Part shown: piece after piece, positions 52,657-63,044 of the stretch
Layout: every line of letters begins with the position of its first letter
Numbering within the stretch: position 1 is the stretch's first letter
Origin: Fluviirhizobium alvei
GTDB taxonomy: Bacteria > Pseudomonadota > Alphaproteobacteria > Rhizobiales > Rhizobiaceae
DNA length: 64,000 nt
Reading direction: 5' to 3'
Assembly (NCBI RefSeq): GCF_030551875.1
Contig: NZ_JAUOZU010000006.1
Location: 434,001 to 498,000 of the forward strand
The notes under the pieces: generated by a model
What the model saw: only the letters and a program-made list of their open reading frames with translations
What the model was told of the DNA's origin: nothing
Database searches by the model: none
Position numbers and translations under genes: made by a program

Positions 52657-53244
52657 ATGCAGATCCTTCTCCGCAACGGCTCCGCCATCGAACCCTATCT
52701 CGAAGATCTCGCACGTTTGCGCATCACGGTCTTCCGCGAGTTTCCCTATCTCTACGAGGGAACGGCCGAGTATGAGCGGTCCTACATCGCCACCTATGCC
52801 CGCTCGCCGGATAGCCTGTTCGTTCTTGCGATCGACGGGAACCGCGTCGTCGGCTGCTCGACCGGCATACCGATGACGGATGAGAGCGAGGCCTTTAGAA
52901 AGCCCTTCGTCGATGCCGGCTGGGATCCGGACAGGATCTTCTATTTTGGCGAATCCGTGCTTGAAAAAACCTATCGCGGCCAAGGTCTCGGCGTCCGCTT
53001 TTTTGAAGAGCGGGAAGCCTATGCGCGCGGCCTTAGGCGGTTTGATCACTGTGCCTTCTGCGCAGTCGAGCGATCTCATGCGCATCCATTGCGCCCGGCC
53101 GGCTATGAGCCGCTCGATTCATTCTGGAAAAAACGCGGCTACAGGCATCACCCGGAGCTTCGCACCCACTATTCCTGGCGAGACATCGACCAGTCCGAGG
53201 AAACCGAAAAGCCGATGTCCTTCTGGCTCAAGTCGATCGGTTGA
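52657..53244 (+). CDS. GNAT-family N-acetyltransferase
   Basis: A 195-residue protein; ATG 52657 is chosen (upstream TTG 52639 is possible). The acetyl-CoA loop is ESVLEKTYRGQGLGVRFFEE (RGQGLG near residues 108-113), preceded by FVLAIDGNRVVGCSTGIPM in the beta-4 strand. The substrate is unknown. The 3' end overlaps the convergent acyltransferase gene by 17 bases. Confidence 0.85.
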   Translation: MQILLRNGSAIEPYLEDLARLRITVFREFPYLYEGTAEYERSYIATYARSPDSLFVLAIDGNRVVGCSTGIPMTDESEAFRKPFVDAGWDPDRIFYFGESVLEKTYRGQGLGVRFFEEREAYARGLRRFDHCAFCAVERSHAHPLRPAGYEPLDSFWKKRGYRHHPELRTHYSWRDIDQSEETEKPMSFWLKSIG

Positions 53245-54397
53245 GATCAGGCTTTGGGGGATTGCCAATCCGCCCGGCCAAAGTGCGGCCCCAGCCTATC
53301 CCGGGCTGTTCGATGAACCGGTAGGAGAGCCAGGCCAGCGCATAAGTGATGGCGACGCTCAGGGTGAGAGCCGCGCCGAAACGTGGCAGAGGTTCCATGG
53401 CAGGGAATGTGTTGGCGAGCCAGCCCACCACCGGCAGCATGACCAGAAGATGGATCAGATAGACGCCGTAGGAAACGTCGCCGACAAAGCGCGCCAGCCG
53501 GTTCGACAACAGCCAGTCCAGCCAATCGAGCATGCGCGCGGCAAAAAGCGGTAGCCGATCGCGATAGAGAAACAGGAAGAAGCCACAGACGATTGCGATC
53601 TTGATTGCGCGGTGCAGGCTGTCACGCCCGCCGCCCAGCGGCACGAAGATCGCGGCGATAGCGCCTGCCAGATAAAGCCATTTCCAGTGCCCCTCGACCC
53701 TGAGCGACATGGCAACCAGCATGCCGGCGCCGAACAGGTGGAACTTCATCGGCAGCATCGAATAGGCGCCGATGACGAAGCCGCTCTTGTCGAGCCAGCG
53801 GCCGAAGGCCCAAAGGCCGAGGATCAGCGCGGCCATGGTCAAGACGCGACCGAATTTCAGCACCGCCAGCATCATGAATGGCAACACGGCATAATACTGC
53901 ATCTCAAGCCCGATCGACCAGTCGGGCAGGGCGGTGCGGAAATTGTGCGTCCAGGTCATGCCGAACAGGAAGCTCACATGCATCAGGATATTGGTGAGCG
54001 AACTGTCGAGATAGCGTTCGGCATAGCGCTGGGTTTCCTCGACGCCGTTCGGGAAGAGTGCGGCCGCATCCAGCCGCGCCTGCCAGAGCTCGGGGCCGAA
54101 AAAGAGCGCGAAGGCGAGGGCGACATAATAGAGCGGCGCGATGCGAAAGAAGCGCCGGATCCAGAAAATCGTCCAGGTCGACGGCGCATCCCAGGGCTCG
54201 CGCTCCTGCCGCAACTGGTAGTGATAGGTCATCAGGAAGCCGGAAATGATGATGAACACCTCAACGGCCAGATCGGGTTGCGCGAAAATGCCGATCTTGT
54301 AGCCGGTCAGGAACATGGCATGCCCGATCAGCACCCAGAGCGAGGCATAGCCGCGCAATCCATCCAGGAATGCGAGCTGGTGGCGCTGATCAGACAT
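53228..54397 (-). CDS. OafA/NodX-family acyltransferase
   Basis: A 389-residue integral membrane acyltransferase 3 protein. About ten hydrophobic helices, starting with LAFLDGLRGYASLWVLIGHA, which holds the conserved catalytic-site His and Arg near the N-terminus. Such proteins O-acetylate surface sugars (LPS O-antigen, exopolysaccharide or Nod factors). It lies 15 bases downstream of fcl on the same strand, so it is likely co-transcribed with gmd-fcl and modifies a polysaccharide that contains fucose. Confidence 0.9.
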   Translation of the reverse strand: MSDQRHQLAFLDGLRGYASLWVLIGHAMFLTGYKIGIFAQPDLAVEVFIIISGFLMTYHYQLRQEREPWDAPSTWTIFWIRRFFRIAPLYYVALAFALFFGPELWQARLDAAALFPNGVEETQRYAERYLDSSLTNILMHVSFLFGMTWTHNFRTALPDWSIGLEMQYYAVLPFMMLAVLKFGRVLTMAALILGLWAFGRWLDKSGFVIGAYSMLPMKFHLFGAGMLVAMSLRVEGHWKWLYLAGAIAAIFVPLGGGRDSLHRAIKIAIVCGFFLFLYRDRLPLFAARMLDWLDWLLSNRLARFVGDVSYGVYLIHLLVMLPVVGWLANTFPAMEPLPRFGAALTLSVAITYALAWLSYRFIEQPGIGWGRTLAGRIGNPPKPDLNRST

Positions 54398-54412
54398 GAA
54401 TGCTCCCGAAGG

Positions 54413-55345
54413 TCAGGCCTTGTTGGCCAGGAACCACTGGTAAACGGCGGCCACACCCTCTTCGAGGCCGATTTTCGGTGCCCAGCCCATAGAGCGCAGC
54501 TTGTCGGCACTCATGAGCTTGCGCGGTGTCCCATCCGGCTTGGAAAGATCATGCACGATCTCGCCCGTAAAGCCGACGACATCGCAAACGAGCTTCGTCA
54601 GTTCGAGGATCGTCACATCTTCACCGGAGCCGATATTGACATGGCCGGCAGCCGAATAGGTCTTCATCAGATGCACGCAGGCATCGGCACAATCATCGAC
54701 ATGCAGGAATTCGCGGCGCGGCGTGCCGGTGCCCCAGACTGTGATCGACGGAGCGCCGCTCAGCTTGGCCTCGTGGGCCTTGCGGATCAGCGCCGGCATC
54801 ACATGGCTCGAATTGAGATCGAAATTATCGCCCGGACCATAAAGGTTGGTCGGCATGCCCGAAATGAAATCGGAGCCATGCTGCTTGCGGTAGGCGTCGC
54901 TGAGCTTGATGCCGGCGATCTTGGCTATCGCGTACCATTCGTTGGTCGGTTCGAGCGTACCGGTCAGCAGCGCATCCTCGGTGATCGGCTGCGGCGCAAA
55001 TTTCGGATAGATGCAGGACGAACCGAGGAACATCAGCTTTTCGACGCCCACCTTGTGGGCGCCGTTGATGATGTTGGCCTCGATCATCAGGTTGTCATAA
55101 AGAAAATCGGCCGGAAAGGTGTCATTTGCCAGAATGCCGCCCACCTTGGCCGCGGCGAGAAACACCGCGTCTGGCCTGTTCTTCTCGATCCAGGCGGTGG
55201 TGGCAGCCTGATCGCGCAGATCGGCATCCTGGCGGCTTGCCGTCAGGACCTCGCAATTTTCCGCCTGCAGGCGACGGACGATGGCAGAGCCGACCATGCC
55301 GCGATGGCCGGCGACCCAGACACGCTTTCCGGACAGATCGTACAT
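54413..55345 (-). CDS. fcl: GDP-L-fucose synthase
   Basis: A 310-residue short-chain dehydrogenase-fold epimerase/reductase. It converts GDP-4-keto-6-deoxymannose to GDP-L-fucose with NADPH. The N-terminal nucleotide motif is [14 protein letters not shown], with [18 protein letters not shown] carrying the catalytic Ser-Cys region and [18 protein letters not shown] the Tyr-x3-Lys. The gene follows gmd after five bases. GDP-L-fucose feeds LPS, exopolysaccharide or nodulation-factor decoration in rhizobia. Confidence 0.95.
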   Translation of the reverse strand: MYDLSGKRVWVAGHRGMVGSAIVRRLQAENCEVLTASRQDADLRDQAATTAWIEKNRPDAVFLAAAKVGGILANDTFPADFLYDNLMIEANIINGAHKVGVEKLMFLGSSCIYPKFAPQPITEDALLTGTLEPTNEWYAIAKIAGIKLSDAYRKQHGSDFISGMPTNLYGPGDNFDLNSSHVMPALIRKAHEAKLSGAPSITVWGTGTPRREFLHVDDCADACVHLMKTYSAAGHVNIGSGEDVTILELTKLVCDVVGFTGEIVHDLSKPDGTPRKLMSADKLRSMGWAPKIGLEEGVAAVYQWFLANKA

Positions 55346-55350
55346 CGGGC

Positions 55351-56659
<1,309 letters not shown>

Positions 56660-56688
56660 AGAAAATGCCGGGCAGGCGGGCCCGGCAT
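56660..56688 (-). terminator. Rho-independent terminator of lexA
   Basis: On the minus strand ATGCCGGGC (56688-56680) pairs with GCCCGGCAT (56673-56665) around a six-base loop and is followed by TTTTC. It ends the lexA transcript 33 bases after its stop. Confidence 0.75.
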
Positions 56689-56721
56689 GGGATATCTTGC
56701 CAGCGATCATAAGCGCAACGC

Positions 56722-57438
56722 TCAGTGATAGCGGCGGATCAGCCCCACCAGCTTGCCCTGGATCTTGACCCGGTCAGGTCCGAAGATGCGCGTCTCATAG
56801 GCAGGGTTGGCAGCTTCAAGCGCGATCGAGGCGCCCTTGCGCCGGAACCGCTTGAGGGTTGCTTCCTCATCATCGACGAGTGCCACGACAATATCACCCG
56901 GATTGGCGGTCGAGCCGTTGCGGATGATCACCGTATCGCCATCGAGGATGCCGGCCTCGATCATCGAATCGCCCTTCACTTCGAGCGCATAATGTTCGCC
57001 GCTGCCGATCATGCCGGCCGGAACACCGATATCATGCGTATTGTTCTGGATGGCGGAGATCGGCACACCTGCAGCGATGCGGCCCATGACCGGGATGGAG
57101 ACGCTGTTGCCCATATCCTCCTGCACCGGTTTCGGCGGCGGAGGGGGAGGAGCCTTGCCGAGACTGCCCTCGATGACGCTCGGCGAGAAGCCCCGCACCT
57201 GCGGCTTGATGCTCGGCGAATAGGCTTCCGGCAGCTTGATGACCTCAAGCGCGCGCGCCCGGTTCGGCAGCCGGCGGATGAAGCCGCGTTCTTCGAGCGC
57301 CGTGATCAGCCGGTGAATTCCCGACTTCGAGGCGAGGTCGAGCGCGTCCTTCATTTCGTCGAAAGAGGGCGGCACGCCGGACTCCTTCATGCGTTCATGA
57401 ATGAACAGCAACAATTCCTGTTGTTTTCTGGTGAGCAT
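56722..57438 (-). CDS. lexA: LexA SOS repressor
   Basis: Start placed at 57438 ([20 protein letters not shown]; 238 residues), matching LexA N-termini. The N-terminal winged helix binds the SOS box. The autocleavage bond is A123-G124 (RIAAGVPI), with the catalytic Ser158 in GDSMIEAG and Lys196 in ATLKRFRR. The linker between the domains is unusually long and proline-rich (APPPPPPKP, residues 96-104). RecA filaments trigger self-cleavage after DNA damage and release the SOS genes. A GTTC-N7-GTTC box sits at 57486-57500, so it represses itself. Confidence 0.95.
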   Translation of the reverse strand: MLTRKQQELLLFIHERMKESGVPPSFDEMKDALDLASKSGIHRLITALEERGFIRRLPNRARALEVIKLPEAYSPSIKPQVRGFSPSVIEGSLGKAPPPPPPKPVQEDMGNSVSIPVMGRIAAGVPISAIQNNTHDIGVPAGMIGSGEHYALEVKGDSMIEAGILDGDTVIIRNGSTANPGDIVVALVDDEEATLKRFRRKGASIALEAANPAYETRIFGPDRVKIQGKLVGLIRRYH

Positions 57439-57485
57439 ATGACCCCTCGCAGAATCGCGAAACAAATCTGGAACAGACACTATAT

Positions 57486-57500
57486 GTTCCATGTATGTTC
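57486..57500. promoter_or_regulatory. SOS (LexA) box of lexA
   Basis: GTTC (57486-57489), seven bases, GTTC (57497-57500): the exact alphaproteobacterial LexA recognition pattern, 48 bases upstream of the lexA start. Confidence 0.88.
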
Positions 57501-57653
57501 CGCAAGAGGTTAATATTCCGTGCAAGTTCATGCGCTTCATTGAAGAGAATTGCTGATGGGGCCGGCGAGATTCGGAGACAGGCTCAGCGCGCGTGCGCGG
57601 CTTGACAAAACCGCATCCATTGCCGTCATTGCAGCACAGGCCGGAGACAGGAC

Positions 57654-58592
57654 ATGACCATTCTGACAGTGACGCTCAATCCGACGATCGATATCTCCAG
57701 TGATGTCGCCGAAGTGCGTCCGACCCACAAGATCAGAACCTACAACCAGCGCCGCCATGCCGGTGGTGGCGGCATCAATGCGGCGCGCGTGATTGCCGAA
57801 CTTGGCGGTGATCCGAAGGCGGTCTTTCTCTCCGGTGGCGCCACCGGCGCGCTGCTGGAAGACACGCTCCTCCATCTCGGCCTGGCCTTCGAGGCAATCC
57901 CGATTGCGGGTTTCACCCGCATCGCCTTCATGGTGCATGAAGAGAATACCGGCCTCGAATATCGCTTCGTTCCGGAAGGGCCCGATGTCGAAGCCGCTGA
58001 CCTCGAAAAGGTCATCGAGGTGGTCAAGGCCTTTCGGGGCGAATTCATTGTGGCGAGCGGCAGCCTGCCGCATGGTGCGCCGGTCGATACCTATTGCCGG
58101 ATGGCCGATATCGCCCGCCAGAACAGCATGCGTTTCGTGCTCGATACGTCCGGCCAGGCACTGATTGAAACGCTCGCGCGCGCGTCGGTCTATATGGTCA
58201 AGCCGAGCCGGGGCGAACTCGAAAAGTTCCTCGGCCACACGCTGGACGAGGCTGAAATCGGCCCCGCCGCGCACCGGCTGGTGGAAGAAGGGCGCGCAGA
58301 GGTCGTCTGCGTGACGATGGGTGGCGATGGCGCGATCCTCGCAAGCCGGGACGGCATCTTCCATCTGCCGGCCCGCAAGCTCGAGGTCCGCTCAGCGGTG
58401 GGTGCGGGCGACAGTTTCGTCGGCGCCTTCGTCTGGGCGCTGGCCAAAGGCTATGGCGAGCGCGATGCCTTCCGGATGGCCACCGCCGCCGGCACCGCAG
58501 CCGTTCTGACCCCCGGCACCGAACTCTGCCAGCGCGCCGACATCGAGCGGATTTATGCCGAGACGCCGGAGCCCGACCGGATCGAAGGCTGA
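57654..58592 (+). CDS. PfkB-family sugar kinase
   Basis: A 312-residue kinase of the PfkB/ribokinase family. N-terminus TLNPTIDIS is typical of 1-phosphofructokinase/tagatose-6-phosphate kinase (LacC/FruK) members. The glycine-rich substrate loop [20 protein letters not shown] comes next, then the ATP site with the catalytic Asp in [16 protein letters not shown] near residue 250. The substrate could be fructose-6-phosphate or a related sugar phosphate. It is monocistronic. A diverged copy of its 3' end lies at 59258. Confidence 0.9.
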   Translation: MTILTVTLNPTIDISSDVAEVRPTHKIRTYNQRRHAGGGGINAARVIAELGGDPKAVFLSGGATGALLEDTLLHLGLAFEAIPIAGFTRIAFMVHEENTGLEYRFVPEGPDVEAADLEKVIEVVKAFRGEFIVASGSLPHGAPVDTYCRMADIARQNSMRFVLDTSGQALIETLARASVYMVKPSRGELEKFLGHTLDEAEIGPAAHRLVEEGRAEVVCVTMGGDGAILASRDGIFHLPARKLEVRSAVGAGDSFVGAFVWALAKGYGERDAFRMATAAGTAAVLTPGTELCQRADIERIYAETPEPDRIEG

Positions 58593-58641
58593 AAATTCCG
58601 ACGTTCCGTCGCTTGGTCCGCGATGGATCGCCAGAGCCTGC

Positions 58642-59070
58642 CTAAAACTCCAGCACCACCGACGGGGCGCTGCGTTTGGCCTCACCGTGAAACACCGCCT
58701 CGATATTGTTGCCATCGGGGTCGAGCACGAACGCCGCATAGTAACCGGGATGATAGGCCCGCTCGCCGGGCGCGCCGTTGTCACGTCCGCCATGAGCGAG
58801 TGCGGCGTGATAGAACGCATCCACCATCGGCCGGTCCTTCGCCTGGAAGGCGAGATGATGCCGGCCCGTCAGGGCGCCGAGAGCAGCGGGGCTTTCGGCG
58901 GAAGAGACGACCAGTTCGTCCGCCCAGAAATAGCCATCTGCCGTATCCACAAGCGGAATCTCGAGCACGGACAGAATGGCTGCATAGAAATCTCGACTGG
59001 CGCCAAGGTCCTGGACCACAAGTTGGATATGGTCGATCAGCCGGCCACGATGCAGTTGCTGCGTTTCCAT
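58642..59070 (-). CDS. VOC (glyoxalase/dioxygenase) family protein
   Basis: A 142-residue protein of the vicinal oxygen chelate superfamily. Start placed at 59070 (METQQLHRGRLIDHIQLVVQ) with GAAAGGAAAG upstream. The pattern DHIQLVVQDLGASRDFYAAI is the first beta-alpha motif with a metal-ligand His; HHLAFQAKDRPMVDAFYHAA and DPDGNNIEAVFH (a metal-ligand Glu) follow. Members include glyoxalases and dioxygenases; the substrate is unknown. It lies between the pfkB gene and its remnant. Confidence 0.88.
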   Translation of the reverse strand: METQQLHRGRLIDHIQLVVQDLGASRDFYAAILSVLEIPLVDTADGYFWADELVVSSAESPAALGALTGRHHLAFQAKDRPMVDAFYHAALAHGGRDNGAPGERAYHPGYYAAFVLDPDGNNIEAVFHGEAKRSAPSVVLEF

Positions 59071-59257
59071 CAATACTTTCCTTTCAAATCCGTACCGATC
59101 CAATTCTTAACGAAGGACCATCCTTATGTAACGCCACCATTCGGTGTTTTGGTAACCGGTCGAGGGGGCGGGATGCGCCGATCCTGGAATGGGCCTTTGC
59201 CGCGCTATCGCTCTTGCCGTTTCCGCACTCAGGAACACCAGCGCCTCCGCCATGGAC

Positions 59258-59342
59258 GCTGTCCTCACATCTGGCACCGAACTCAGTAAGCGCGCCGGCA
59301 TTGAACGGATTTTTACCGAAACACCGGAGCCCGACAGGATCG
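59258..59342 (+). pseudogene. Diverged remnant of a pfkB 3' end
   Basis: The translated stretch (AVLTSGTELSKRAGIERIFT then ETPEPDRI) matches the last 28 residues of the PfkB kinase at 57654 ([20 protein letters not shown] then ETPEPDRI). Aligned by hand over 85 bases, about 80 percent of bases agree. No start, kinase motif or remaining domain precedes it. It is a fragment of a second kinase copy. The rest of 59071-59576 holds nothing I can support. Confidence 0.75.
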
Positions 59343-59576
59343 GCGAAGCGGGTGGTCGTCAGGATTGCTTATCGGGATTAAACACACGGGACGGCAAAAA
59401 CAGGCCCGCCGCTGCCATAAGAACCGCAAGGAGGCACGCAGATTAAAGCGCAGAAACAGGAGTCAATTTAACCCGAAATCCGAGCCGCCTGAATCCGCTT
59501 CAATACGCGGCACTGTCAAGTGAATACGTTTCTGTACAAACGGTAGCACAGTCAGGCATGTATCATCTCTCTACGC

Positions 59577-60002
59577 CTAATTTTTAAAATCTGACGCCAA
59601 AAAAGTAACTAGGCTCATCAGCATGAGCGCGATAAACCTCGCCAGAACTGTAATTGAAAGCCCTCCCAACGTGAAAAGCAAAGAGGCAATAAGTTTCGAA
59701 CTCGAAAATCCTTTGAAATTTGTATAGCCATCGATTGCTATCTTTCTAAAATCATCAATTCCATCAGAGATGAATATGTAGCTTGCATGCGCAGATATAA
59801 AGATCGCAAGCGCCAAAGAAAAATAGTTACTTTCTCGAATTATTTTAGGGCGTGAAAAAATAGCGAAGAAAAATAAAATTGAAATTCAAAAGAATAATGT
59901 CCCGTTTCTATTTTGGAGGCCTGTGGCCAGAACCATGGAAGATGACAGTGCTGCGCCAATAAACATGCGTACGAATGTATTTGGTGTAAGCTCTGTTTTC
60001 AT
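59577..60002 (-). pseudogene. Membrane protein gene with one in-frame TGA
   Basis: From ATG at 60002 the frame reads MKTELTPNTFVRMFIGAAL, then GTLFF and TGA (59888-59886). The same frame then stays open for 102 codons to TAG at 59577: ISILFFFAIFSRPKIIRE, LALAIFISAHASYIFI, LIASLLFTLGGLSITVL. The joined product would be a 141-residue, four-helix membrane protein. A TGG (Trp) to TGA change would explain the break, since a tryptophan would fit between the Phe pairs. The family is not recognised. The region is AT-rich, unlike its surroundings. Confidence 0.6.
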
Positions 60003-60021
60003 TAAAATTTCCGTTGAGCCG

Positions 60022-60498
60022 TCACTTCAGACTATATGTTTTACTCGAAATTTTTGGCCCCACAAAACCGCCGCCTCGAAACTTTGCACATAGATTTTTT
60101 TGCTGGCCGATTATATCATTTTTTATATAGAAACTGGCTACTATGGATCTTCCTGGTGAATTGACGATAGATTTAAAGTTATGCTCATCAACTGATCCAG
60201 TTTGGAAGATTGAAATATCTTTCACGTACAAATCGAGATTGTCGATATGAAGTCCTTTGCAATCTGTTAGTTCCATAAAAATAGTCGCCGATACCCTTCG
60301 AGCAGAATAGATCATGTTCTTATCTACAACGACGTTGTATTTTATCCATTCAGAATCTGCTACATCAGACGGATAGATATCTGATCTCGGCCTGCTAGCA
60401 ACCAAACCCACAGGCTCTATTTTTGCGTCAACCATTATCGTGCAAGCGGCACATATCAAGGCTAACAGCAATGAGAATCCCAACCTAATAATTGTCAT
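60022..60498 (-). CDS. Small lipoprotein of unknown function
   Basis: A 158-residue protein; start placed at 60498 (MTIIRLGFSLLLALICAACT). The lipobox LICAAC shows it is a lipoprotein, with the mature Cys at residue 19. The mature part has no known domain; it contains SEWIKYNVVVDKNMIYSARR and a C-terminal SSKTYSLK. The AT-rich composition matches the preceding broken gene. It probably came with the same insertion event. Confidence 0.65.
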   Translation of the reverse strand: MTIIRLGFSLLLALICAACTIMVDAKIEPVGLVASRPRSDIYPSDVADSEWIKYNVVVDKNMIYSARRVSATIFMELTDCKGLHIDNLDLYVKDISIFQTGSVDEHNFKSIVNSPGRSIVASFYIKNDIIGQQKNLCAKFRGGGFVGPKISSKTYSLK

Positions 60499-60625
60499 AC
60501 TTTCTTGCACCGGTCTTGGCGACAATCTCCCTCGATCTAGCGTGATTTCGCGGCACAATTCGCGCGGAAATTTTCGCTTCAGGTAGGGCGTTAAGTTGCC
60601 AATACTCATGTTGGATCGTTCGTGG

Positions 60626-60898
60626 CTAAGCATCAAACGGCTGTCCGTCCTCGTACGTCAACGCCTGTTTGGCGTCGGCCAGAACATCCGGCCAGTTTGC
60701 AAGGAAGGGCTCCGCAAGCACTTTCTCGAAGGTACTGCAGAAGTTCCAAAGCGCCTGGCGTTCCGCAGCATCCTCAATCACGAGCACTCGATCCTGAGTG
60801 CTATCGCTGTAACGCGACAGCATCTCGAAAAGGACTAGAGCCTCGGCGCGGGTCAGCGAAATGGAAACATCCTTGGCTTTCGCTGCGTCTGTGGTCAT
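60626..60898 (-). CDS. Unknown 90-residue protein
   Basis: A small, acidic, helical protein with SLTRAEALVLFEMLSRYSDS and an AERQALWNFCSTFEKVLAEP segment. I have seen this layout in many small hypothetical proteins of proteobacteria, but know no function. No motif for catalysis, metal or membranes. Base composition is close to the backbone, unlike the two genes before it. Confidence 0.7.
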   Translation of the reverse strand: MTTDAAKAKDVSISLTRAEALVLFEMLSRYSDSTQDRVLVIEDAAERQALWNFCSTFEKVLAEPFLANWPDVLADAKQALTYEDGQPFDA

Positions 60899-61007
60899 GC
60901 GAGTGATCCGCTTGTTGAAGCCTTGAAAATCGGGAGGCGGTCACAGTCATTCTCCCCCTTCCGCAGTCAATTTTTCAAGCGCAAATACGTCATTTCTGCG
61001 GGGAAAG

Positions 61008-61083
61008 TGGTGAGAGCGATGGGATTCGAACCCATGACCTACTGATTAAAAGTCAGTTGCTCTACCGGCTGAGCTACGCTCTC
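61008..61083 (-). tRNA. tRNA-Lys (anticodon UUU)
   Basis: On the minus strand the acceptor stem GAGAGCG (61083-61077) pairs with CGCTCTC (61018-61012), the anticodon loop is CTTTTAA, the T arm carries GTTCGAATC, and CCA is encoded (61010-61008). All four arms fold. The gene is intact. Its 3' end faces the AT-rich patch. Confidence 0.97.
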
Positions 61084-61305
61084 ACAACGCAGTTGGCGCA
61101 AATCTTCGGCGCCTCCGGAATGGCGCGATACATATGCGAAGGCGCTTTTGCCGGTCAACCCTCCGCACGAAGAATTTTCGCCCTTTTGCGGCAAATTGGC
61201 CTTTCAAGAAAAGGTGACTGGCCTTTCTGGTCCGCAATACGTTAAGACCCGCCGCATTGGGACGGTACGAAGGCCTCAACGCCTGATATTGCAGAGGAGA
61301 GACCC

Positions 61306-62055
61306 TTGGCGGTTTCGGAAGTGTCATCGATCAGCGCGATTCTTGCGGGAACCTTCTCCTTCCTGTCACCCTGCGTGCTGCCACTGGTGCCGCCCTATCT
61401 CTGCTATATGGCCGGCGTTTCGATGGATGATTTCGTCGATCCGGAAACCCGCGAGCCGCGCAAGGGTGTCAGGCTTTCGGTTCTGTTCGCCTCGCTGTTC
61501 TTCACGCTCGGCTTTTCCACAGTCTTCATCGCGCTCGGCGCCAGCGCCACCACCATCGGCATGGTTCTGCGCCAGCATATGGTGCTGCTGTCGCAGATCG
61601 GCGGCCTCGTCATCATCATCATGGGGCTGAATTTTCTCGGCGTGATCCGCATTCCGTTCCTGTCGCGGGAGGCGCGCTTCCAGTCGGGTGGCAAGCCGGC
61701 CACGCTCACAGGCGCCTATATCATGGGCCTTGCCTTCGCCTTTGGCTGGACGCCCTGCATCGGGCCGATCCTCGGCGCCATCCTCGGCGTTGCCGCCTCG
61801 CAGGAGACGGTGGGCGAGGGCGCCCGGCTGCTGGCGCTCTATTCGCTCGGCCTTGCGGTGCCGTTCTGGTTCGCTGCGGCCTTTTCTGGCCTCTTCATGG
61901 CCTTCCTCATCCGCTTCCGCCGCCATCTCGGCATCATGGAAAAGATCCTGGGAACGCTTCTGGTGCTCACCGGGCTTGCATTCATGTTCGGTTACATCAG
62001 TGATATCGCCATCTGGTTCCAGCAGACCTTTCCGATTCTGATGACGATCGGCTGA
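61306..62055 (+). CDS. ccdA: Cytochrome c biogenesis protein CcdA
   Basis: A 249-residue membrane protein with six predicted helices. The redox pair of cysteines is seen in SPCVLPLVPPYLCYMAG and GWTPCIGPILGAILG. CcdA carries electrons from thioredoxin across the membrane to reduce periplasmic cysteines for cytochrome c assembly. Start TTG 61306 has AGAGGAGA upstream. A single copy gene here, not in an operon with other ccm genes. Confidence 0.93.
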   Translation: MAVSEVSSISAILAGTFSFLSPCVLPLVPPYLCYMAGVSMDDFVDPETREPRKGVRLSVLFASLFFTLGFSTVFIALGASATTIGMVLRQHMVLLSQIGGLVIIIMGLNFLGVIRIPFLSREARFQSGGKPATLTGAYIMGLAFAFGWTPCIGPILGAILGVAASQETVGEGARLLALYSLGLAVPFWFAAAFSGLFMAFLIRFRRHLGIMEKILGTLLVLTGLAFMFGYISDIAIWFQQTFPILMTIG

Positions 62056-62081
62056 GCGTCTGCCTCTTGGAGGTGTCGACG

Positions 62082-63044
62082 ATGGCCGAAATTGCCGCGC
62101 TCGTGCTGCCGTTCTTCGGCCTGATTCTGCTCGGCTATATCGCCGGCAAATGGCGCAAGCTGCCGGAAGTCGCGCTCGGCTGGCTGAATTTCTTCATCAT
62201 CTATGTCTCGCTGCCGGCCTTGTTCTTCAAGATCATCGGCCGCACCCCGGTCGAGGAACTGACGCGGTTCGATTTCATTCTGACCAGCCTTGCAGCGACC
62301 TATACCTTGTTTGCCATCGTCTTTCTGGTCGGCCGTTATGTCCGTCGCAATCCCGTGGGCGAATCGACCATTCAGGGACTGGCAGCCGCTTATGGCAATA
62401 TCGGCTATCTCGGGCCCGGCATTGCGCTTGCCGCCTTCGGCGAGGCTGCCGCGCTGCCGCTGGCGCTGATCTTCGCCTTCGAGAACATGGTGCATTTCAC
62501 GGTGGCGCCGGCTTTCATGGCATTCGACGGTAACGACAAACGCAAACCGGCCCAGCTGGCGCGCGATGTTTTCCTGAAGATCGCGTTGCATCCCTTCATT
62601 CTCGCCACCGTCGCCGGTTTCATCGCCGCTTTCACCGGCCTTGCCCTACCGGGCTTCCTGCAGACGATGATCGACAATCTCGCGCCCGCCGCCGCGCCTT
62701 GCGCCCTCTTTGCCATGGGCGTGACGCTGGCCCTGCGCCCCTTGAAAAGGGTGCCAGCCGAAATCGGCTACATCGTGCCGGCGAAACTCGTGCTGTTGCC
62801 GCTGCTGATGTATCTCTATCTCAGCCTGTTTGGAAACTTCCCGCCGATCTGGGTCGGTACCGCGCTCCTTCTGTCGGCGCTGCCGACGGCGACGAATGTG
62901 TTCGTCATCGCCCAGCAATATGGTCTCTGGCAGGAGCGCGCTTCCGCAACCGTGATGATCACCACGGTGATTTCGGTGCTGACGGTCTCGACCGTTCTCT
63001 ACCTTCTGAAATCAGGCACTCTGCCGGCTGACCTTTTTCCGTAG
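62082..63044 (+). CDS. AEC (auxin efflux carrier) family transporter
   Basis: A 320-residue protein with about ten helices (e.g. LVLPFFGLILLGYIAGKWRK) and the family layout of two repeats of five helices. Start ATG 62082 behind TTGGAGG. The bacterial members export or import small organic acids such as malonate or malate; the name auxin efflux carrier comes from plants. The C-terminus overlaps a UbiH-family gene on the other strand by 33 bases. Confidence 0.88.
   Translation: MAEIAALVLPFFGLILLGYIAGKWRKLPEVALGWLNFFIIYVSLPALFFKIIGRTPVEELTRFDFILTSLAATYTLFAIVFLVGRYVRRNPVGESTIQGLAAAYGNIGYLGPGIALAAFGEAAALPLALIFAFENMVHFTVAPAFMAFDGNDKRKPAQLARDVFLKIALHPFILATVAGFIAAFTGLALPGFLQTMIDNLAPAAAPCALFAMGVTLALRPLKRVPAEIGYIVPAKLVLLPLLMYLYLSLFGNFPPIWVGTALLLSALPTATNVFVIAQQYGLWQERASATVMITTVISVLTVSTVLYLLKSGTLPADLFP

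Noticed and set aside
59071-61007. Direct repeat of the tRNA-Lys 3' end as a second attachment site
   Set aside because: No copy of the T arm plus acceptor sequence was found in the patch, so integration at this tRNA is not supported.
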